A DNA stretch of 64,000 nucleotides, from assembly GCA_051648365.1 (NCBI GenBank), contig JBOFEZ010000094.1, positions 1 to 64,000 of the forward strand. The letters are read 5' to 3'. This DNA is from JAGNZR01 sp051648365. GTDB lineage: Bacteria > Fusobacteriota > Fusobacteriia > Fusobacteriales > Fusobacteriaceae. The notes beneath the pieces were generated by a model. That model was given only the letters and a program-made list of their open reading frames with translations, was not told the DNA's origin and did no database searches. The position numbers were made by a program, and so were the translations under genes. This document shows positions 60,240-64,000 of the stretch, in pieces (position 1 is the first letter of the stretch; every line of letters begins with the position of its first letter).

Positions 60240-60624
60240 GGTCGAAGGAAGATTTTTTAGAAAAGGAGATCTTCTGATTTATCTCTTTCTTTTAACTTTT
60301 TTTCTGAGATTGGGCTACAGAGGTTATATCATGGAAGATATAAAAGGTTCCACGGCAGAAATTTATGTGGATGGAAAACTTAAATATATTCAAAAACTTC
60401 AAGATGAAGAAAAAAATATATTTGTTGAAACGGAACTAGGGGGAGTAAATGTTCAGATGCAGGATAAAAAAGTAAGAGTCACTGCATCAAATTCACCCAA
60501 AAAACTGATAGTTAAGCAAGGATGGATAGCCCGGCCTGGAGAGATCCTTATTGGAATTCCAGATAAAGTCATAGTTAAAATAATAGGAGAAGGAGCTGAT
60601 GAATTAGATTATGTTGCAAAGTAG
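60229..60624 (+). CDS. NusG domain II-containing protein
   Basis: 131 residues. One N-terminal membrane helix (about 13-30), then a periplasmic/exported NusG_II-type domain: AEIYVDGKLKYIQKL near 43-57, GGVNVQMQDKKVRVTASNSPKKLIVKQGWI near 71-100, and a late PGEILIGIPDKVIVKI. These proteins are common in Firmicutes and Fusobacteria; function unknown. Its start overlaps psd and its stop overlaps the next gene, so the three are translated as a unit. Confidence 0.8.
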   Translation: MRNKVEGRFFRKGDLLIYLFLLTFFLRLGYRGYIMEDIKGSTAEIYVDGKLKYIQKLQDEEKNIFVETELGGVNVQMQDKKVRVTASNSPKKLIVKQGWIARPGEILIGIPDKVIVKIIGEGADELDYVAK

Positions 60625-61708
60625 AAAAGGCTTTATGTTGAAAGTAGGAATACTTCTTATAACAGTTGTTGTTTTTCAAAGTTTTCTCCAAAATGGAGCA
60701 GAGCTTAAAAATATATTAAATACAGTGATGGGGTATATAAAGCCATTTATATATGCTATATTTATAGCCATAATACTCCACCCGATATCTAAACTTCTAG
60801 AAGATAAATTCAAAATGAAGAGATGGCTAGCTATAACACTTTCGGTAGTAGGAGTCATTTCTATTCTTGCCGCACTGATACTTGCAATGGTTCCAGGACT
60901 TTCTGCGAGTATTAGAGAGATAGTGGAGAAAGCCCCAGAGTATGAGGTTACGTTGACACATTGGATAGAAAAAGCTCTAGAACTTCTTAGGGCGAAAGGG
61001 ATAATTGCAATAGAATCAAATCAGCTTAAAACAAATATAGATACTTTTCTTTCTGGAAATAAACTAAATATATTTAAAAGTATAAGTGTAAGTTTCATGG
61101 GTATGATTGTTATAATCGGACAAGTTACTCTTGGTTTTCTTTTGGCAATATTTTTTATAAATGACCGTGAATATTTTGAAGAACTTGTATATAATGTGAT
61201 ATATATTGCTATGGATAAAAAAAGAGCAAAGGAAGCAATAGTTTTTCTAGATAAATCTAGAATGATATTTCTTAATTACATGTGGGGAAAAACTCTTTCT
61301 TCAGCAGGAGTCGCAATAATCGCATTTTTAGCAATGCTCTTTACCGGTGTACCTTATGCTGGTCTTATAGCCGTACTTCTTGGAGTTGGAAATATGATTC
61401 CTTACGTGGGGGCAATATTTGCAGTCACAGTTGGACTGGTGTTGGTTCTTATAGCCGATCCAACCAAAGTTGCTTATCTGTTTATCGCCAATGGAATATC
61501 GCAGCAGTTAGAATCTATATATATAAGTCCTAAAATAATAGGTAAAACAGTTGGACTTAGTAGTTTTTGGGTAATAACAGGAGTGCTTCTAGGAGGAGCT
61601 GTCATGGGGCCTCTTGGAATGATATTCGGAGTTCCAGTAGTTGGAATTTTAAAATTGATATACTCCATGAGATTGGAAAAAAAGAAAAATAGGAGAGTGG
61701 AAGAATGA
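60611..61708 (+). CDS. AI-2E family (YdiK/PerM-like) transporter
   Basis: 365 residues, about seven to eight hydrophobic segments. It starts at 60611, or perhaps at the ATG at 60635, which has AAAAGG close upstream. LFTGVPYAGLIAVLLGVGNMIPYVGAIFA near 240-268 is the family core, with the NGISQQLESIYISPKIIGKTVGLSS block near 297-321. Members export autoinducer-2 or act as ion/proton-coupled transporters; substrate not assignable. Its stop overlaps the methylase start (ATGA). Confidence 0.88.
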   Translation: MLQSRKGFMLKVGILLITVVVFQSFLQNGAELKNILNTVMGYIKPFIYAIFIAIILHPISKLLEDKFKMKRWLAITLSVVGVISILAALILAMVPGLSASIREIVEKAPEYEVTLTHWIEKALELLRAKGIIAIESNQLKTNIDTFLSGNKLNIFKSISVSFMGMIVIIGQVTLGFLLAIFFINDREYFEELVYNVIYIAMDKKRAKEAIVFLDKSRMIFLNYMWGKTLSSAGVAIIAFLAMLFTGVPYAGLIAVLLGVGNMIPYVGAIFAVTVGLVLVLIADPTKVAYLFIANGISQQLESIYISPKIIGKTVGLSSFWVITGVLLGGAVMGPLGMIFGVPVVGILKLIYSMRLEKKKNRRVEE

Positions 61709-62844
61709 ATCAGAATAAGATAACGCTTATAGCCTCAGCCTCTATGGGAATTGAGGGAATAGTAAAAGATGAATGTAAAAATTTGGGGTTCGAAAATGTA
61801 AATACCCACAATGGAAGAGTAGAGTTCGATGGAACATTGACAGATATTCCTAAAGCAAATATAAATTTAAGATGTGCAGACAGGGTTTATCTAAAGATGG
61901 GTCACTTTAAAGCTAGATCTTTTGAAGAACTATTTCAAGAGGTACTTTCAATTCCTTGGGAAGATATAATACCTATAGATGGAGAGTTCCCTATAAGTTG
62001 GGTAAGTGCTGTAAATTGTAAACTTTTTTCAAAATCAGATATACAAAAGATAGCTAAAAAAGCTATAGTTGAAAGACTTAAGAAAAAATATAGACAGATA
62101 GTTTTCAAAGAAAATGGAGCTAAATATGCTATAAAAATACAGGGTCTTAAAGATGAATTTCTGATAATGATAGACACAAGTGGAGAGGCACTTCATAAAA
62201 GAGGATACAGATATCTTCATAATGAAGCTCCTATAAAGGAAACAATGGCAGCAGCAATGGTCTATCTTTCTCACTGGAAAGGTGGAGAACTTCCTATGCT
62301 AGATCCAATGTGTGGAACAGGTACTATCCCTATTGAAGCCGCTATGATAGCAAGAAATATAGCTCCAGGAGTAAATAGGAATTTTGCTGCTGAAGCATGG
62401 GATATAATTCCTTTAGATATCTGGTTAGAAGCTAGAGATGATGCTATGAGTAAAGAGGATTATGAGAAAACAGTAAAAATTTATGGTTCGGATATAGATG
62501 AAGCTTCAATAAAAATTGCCCAAAAAAATTCAGAAAAAGCCGGGGTACAAGATGATATAGTATTTGAAGTTAAAAATGCACTCACTTTGGAACCAGAAGA
62601 GAAAAAAGGTGCCATAATAACAAATCCTCCTTATGGAGACAGGCTTATGACAGAAGAAGCTGTCCAAAGATTATACACTCTTCTTGGAGATATCTATAGA
62701 ATGAGATTCAATAGATGGTCCATGTATATTATAACTTCTTATGAAGAGTTTCAAGAATATTTTGGGAAAAAAGCTACTAAAAACAGAAAACTTTACAACG
62801 GTGGATTGAAGTGTTATTTCTATCAGTACCATGGGGAGAGATAA
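61705..62844 (+). CDS. rlmL: THUMP-domain 23S rRNA guanine-N2 methyltransferase (RlmL-like)
   Basis: 379 residues, the RlmL half only (E. coli RlmKL is about 700). The THUMP domain (about 45-155) binds RNA; the Rossmann methylase has LDPMCGTGTIPIEAAMIARN near 199-218 and the catalytic NPPYGDRL near 309-316 (NPPY type). It probably methylates G2445 of 23S rRNA. It overlaps the AI-2E gene by four bases, and a coiled-coil protein follows. Confidence 0.92.
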   Translation: MNQNKITLIASASMGIEGIVKDECKNLGFENVNTHNGRVEFDGTLTDIPKANINLRCADRVYLKMGHFKARSFEELFQEVLSIPWEDIIPIDGEFPISWVSAVNCKLFSKSDIQKIAKKAIVERLKKKYRQIVFKENGAKYAIKIQGLKDEFLIMIDTSGEALHKRGYRYLHNEAPIKETMAAAMVYLSHWKGGELPMLDPMCGTGTIPIEAAMIARNIAPGVNRNFAAEAWDIIPLDIWLEARDDAMSKEDYEKTVKIYGSDIDEASIKIAQKNSEKAGVQDDIVFEVKNALTLEPEEKKGAIITNPPYGDRLMTEEAVQRLYTLLGDIYRMRFNRWSMYIITSYEEFQEYFGKKATKNRKLYNGGLKCYFYQYHGER

Positions 62845-62845
62845 T

Positions 62846-63514
62846 ATGGATTTAGAAAATTTTAAGAAGTATGCCAGTGAGATAGCACTTGCTGTATTAG
62901 CGTTGGGAAAGTCTAGAATAGATAGCTTGAGGGAAATAGGAGATCTTTCTGGTGCAGAGATACTGGAAAGGGATTTTATTCCCAAATATGAAAAACTTTA
63001 TTCAGGGTTGGAAAGTGAAGATTTCAAAAAGGCTTTTGAAGAGGATAGCTCTTCTTTGGAAAAACTTTTCAATGACATCATGGAAAAAAATGGATTTACA
63101 AAAGAGGGGATTCTTGAGAAAATAGAGAAACGTAAAACTTTAGGAGAAAATAACGGAGCTCGGTCTGTGAAGCAGTTATTTCAACACGAACTTTCAGAGA
63201 TAAAAAGAAGGAAAAACAGATATATAGAAGAAGCTGATGAAGTTTTAAAAGAAGAGTTTATTATAAATACAGAACTCAGTAACAGTATCCAGCAGGAGGA
63301 ACAAGAAGAGATTATATATAAGCTTCACCCTCTTCGTGAAAAATTTAGAATGTTAGATGGAAAACTTATAGAGCTAGAAAAAAGAGAACAAGAACTGGAA
63401 GAACGAATTCAAAAAAAATGGAACTATGAAATTTATGGAACTCTTTCTCAAGAAGAACTAAAAAAAGTTTTCGGAGAACAATACGGGAAGGTAGACGATG
63501 AAAAGAATGACTAA
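62846..63514 (+). CDS. Unknown coiled-coil protein
   Basis: 222 residues from the ATG at 62846, with GGGGAG before it; an upstream in-frame ATG overlaps the methylase gene and is rejected. It is highly charged, mostly helical, with strong coiled-coil character at about 95-205 (LSEIKRRKNRYIEEADEVL and ELEKREQELEERIQKK). No membrane segment or known motif. It lies between the methylase and a membrane-anchored cyclophilin, whose start it overlaps by 17 nt. Confidence 0.6.
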   Translation: MDLENFKKYASEIALAVLALGKSRIDSLREIGDLSGAEILERDFIPKYEKLYSGLESEDFKKAFEEDSSSLEKLFNDIMEKNGFTKEGILEKIEKRKTLGENNGARSVKQLFQHELSEIKRRKNRYIEEADEVLKEEFIINTELSNSIQQEEQEEIIYKLHPLREKFRMLDGKLIELEKREQELEERIQKKWNYEIYGTLSQEELKKVFGEQYGKVDDEKND

Positions 63515-64000
63515 TATAATAATTTTATTGATAATAATTGTAGTGATACATGTAATAGCTCAAAAAATTAAAGGTGGAAAGCCCTTTGATTTTAAAGATA
63601 ATAAAAAAACCATAACACAGGAGGCAAAAATCATGACAAATATTAATTTAGGTGCAGTTATCAAAACAACTAAGGGTGATATCCATATTAAATTTTTCCC
63701 AGAGATAGCTCCAATGACAGTTACTAATATGGTAACTCTTGCAAAAAAAGGGTTTTATGATGGGATAAAATTTCATAGAGTTATAGCTGACTTCATGATT
63801 CAGGGAGGAGACCCTACAGGTACAGGTTCAGGAGGACCAGGATACAACTTTGGAGATGAATTCCATAAAGATTATAAATTTACAAAGCCTGGAATACTTG
63901 CTATGGCTAATGCAGGACCAGGAACAAACGGTTCACAGTTTTTCATAACTCATATACCTACTGAATGGCTAAATAATAAGCATACAATATTCGGAGAGGT
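63498..64000 (+). CDS. Cyclophilin-type peptidyl-prolyl isomerase, membrane-anchored, 3' truncated
   Basis: Open to the right edge. From the ATG at 63498 an N-terminal hydrophobic helix (about 4-21, IIILLIIIVVIHVIAQKI) precedes a linker and the isomerase domain (from about 50): FHRVIADFMIQGGDPTGTGSGGPGYNFGDEF, then GTNGSQFFIT, with the catalytic Arg in FHRV and the QGGDP/SQFF core. It catalyses proline isomerisation in protein folding. A second in-frame ATG at 63633 has a perfect AGGAGG at 8 nt, so a soluble cytoplasmic form could also be made. The end of the gene lies outside the window. Confidence 0.9.
   Translation, partial: MKRMTNIIILLIIIVVIHVIAQKIKGGKPFDFKDNKKTITQEAKIMTNINLGAVIKTTKGDIHIKFFPEIAPMTVTNMVTLAKKGFYDGIKFHRVIADFMIQGGDPTGTGSGGPGYNFGDEFHKDYKFTKPGILAMANAGPGTNGSQFFITHIPTEWLNNKHTIFGE

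Noticed and set aside
1..64000. CRISPR array, IS element with terminal repeats, rRNA operon, prophage
   Set aside because: No regularly spaced repeats, transposase, rRNA or phage structural genes were found.

Overview
The window is AT-rich chromosomal DNA with tightly packed operons, AGGAGG-type ribosome binding sites and TGnTATAAT-type promoters. It mixes traits of an outer-membrane bacterium (a lipid A-type acyltransferase, TolC, an RND pump with a lipoprotein adaptor, Psd) with traits usually seen in Gram-positive bacteria (HPr kinase/phosphorylase, SepF, NrnA, FabK). It also carries an amino-acid-fermenter histidine pathway ending in formate-THF ligase. I infer a member of the Fusobacteriota (Fusobacterium, Cetobacterium, Ilyobacter or Propionigenium-like). 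This rests on gene content; no rRNA is present to confirm it.

Layout. 1-3936: end of an operon encoding a ZorA/ZorB-like (MotAB-type) motor with two unrecognised proteins and a small membrane protein; it looks accessory and is cut by the left edge. 4011-5945 (minus): aldose epimerase and lipid A-type acyltransferase. 6091-11553: mtnN, folC, a small membrane protein, a double-length HPr kinase, nrnA and sepF. 11587-13580 (minus): a ParB/Srx-fold protein with a metallophosphoesterase. 13690-13850: tRNA-Pro and tRNA-Gln. 13972-15660: oligopeptidase F. 15706-18293 (minus): small membrane protein, compact siroheme reductase, MalY-type C-S lyase and an acidic unknown protein. 18394-21522 (minus): crr, two-subunit fumarase and malic enzyme, preceded by a perfect Fnr/Crp-type palindrome. 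21737-27096: clpB, a DMT transporter, fabK (minus) and an HD hydrolase. 27192-28184: a 30-codon ORF and lgt (minus). 28374-32374: flavodiiron protein, yhdT-panF and a Gdt1-type Mn exporter with a Cys-rich tail. 32420-35527: tRNA-Arg, a PTS EIIBC without its own EIIA, carbonic anhydrase and a nitroreductase. 35697-38947: rlmN and a class A PBP. 39082-47258: the complete histidine-to-glutamate pathway (hutH, hutU, ftcD, hutI, fchA) plus fhs. 47299-49954 (minus): GlsB-like protein, AbgT transporter and a membrane protein. 50135-56680: TetR regulator, TolC, lipoprotein adaptor, RND pump and a PII-like small protein. 56754-59240: dtd, pncB and mgsA. 59322-64000: psd, NusG-II protein, AI-2E transporter, RlmL-like methylase, a coiled-coil protein and a cyclophilin cut by the right edge.

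How the genes fit together. The histidine block degrades histidine to glutamate and passes the formimino carbon to tetrahydrofolate. FtcD, FchA, FolD (not in this window) and Fhs then recover it as formate plus ATP. The crr-fumarase-malic enzyme operon links sugar-PTS signalling to C4-acid/pyruvate interconversion, and its EIIA could serve the EIIBC at 32666. HPr kinase (8300) fits PTS-based carbon control. The most unusual items are the ZorAB-like operon, the tandem HPr kinase with one degenerate half, the isolated 30-codon ORF, a GC-rich structured intergenic island at 34096-34210, and long perfect palindromic terminators shared by convergent genes.
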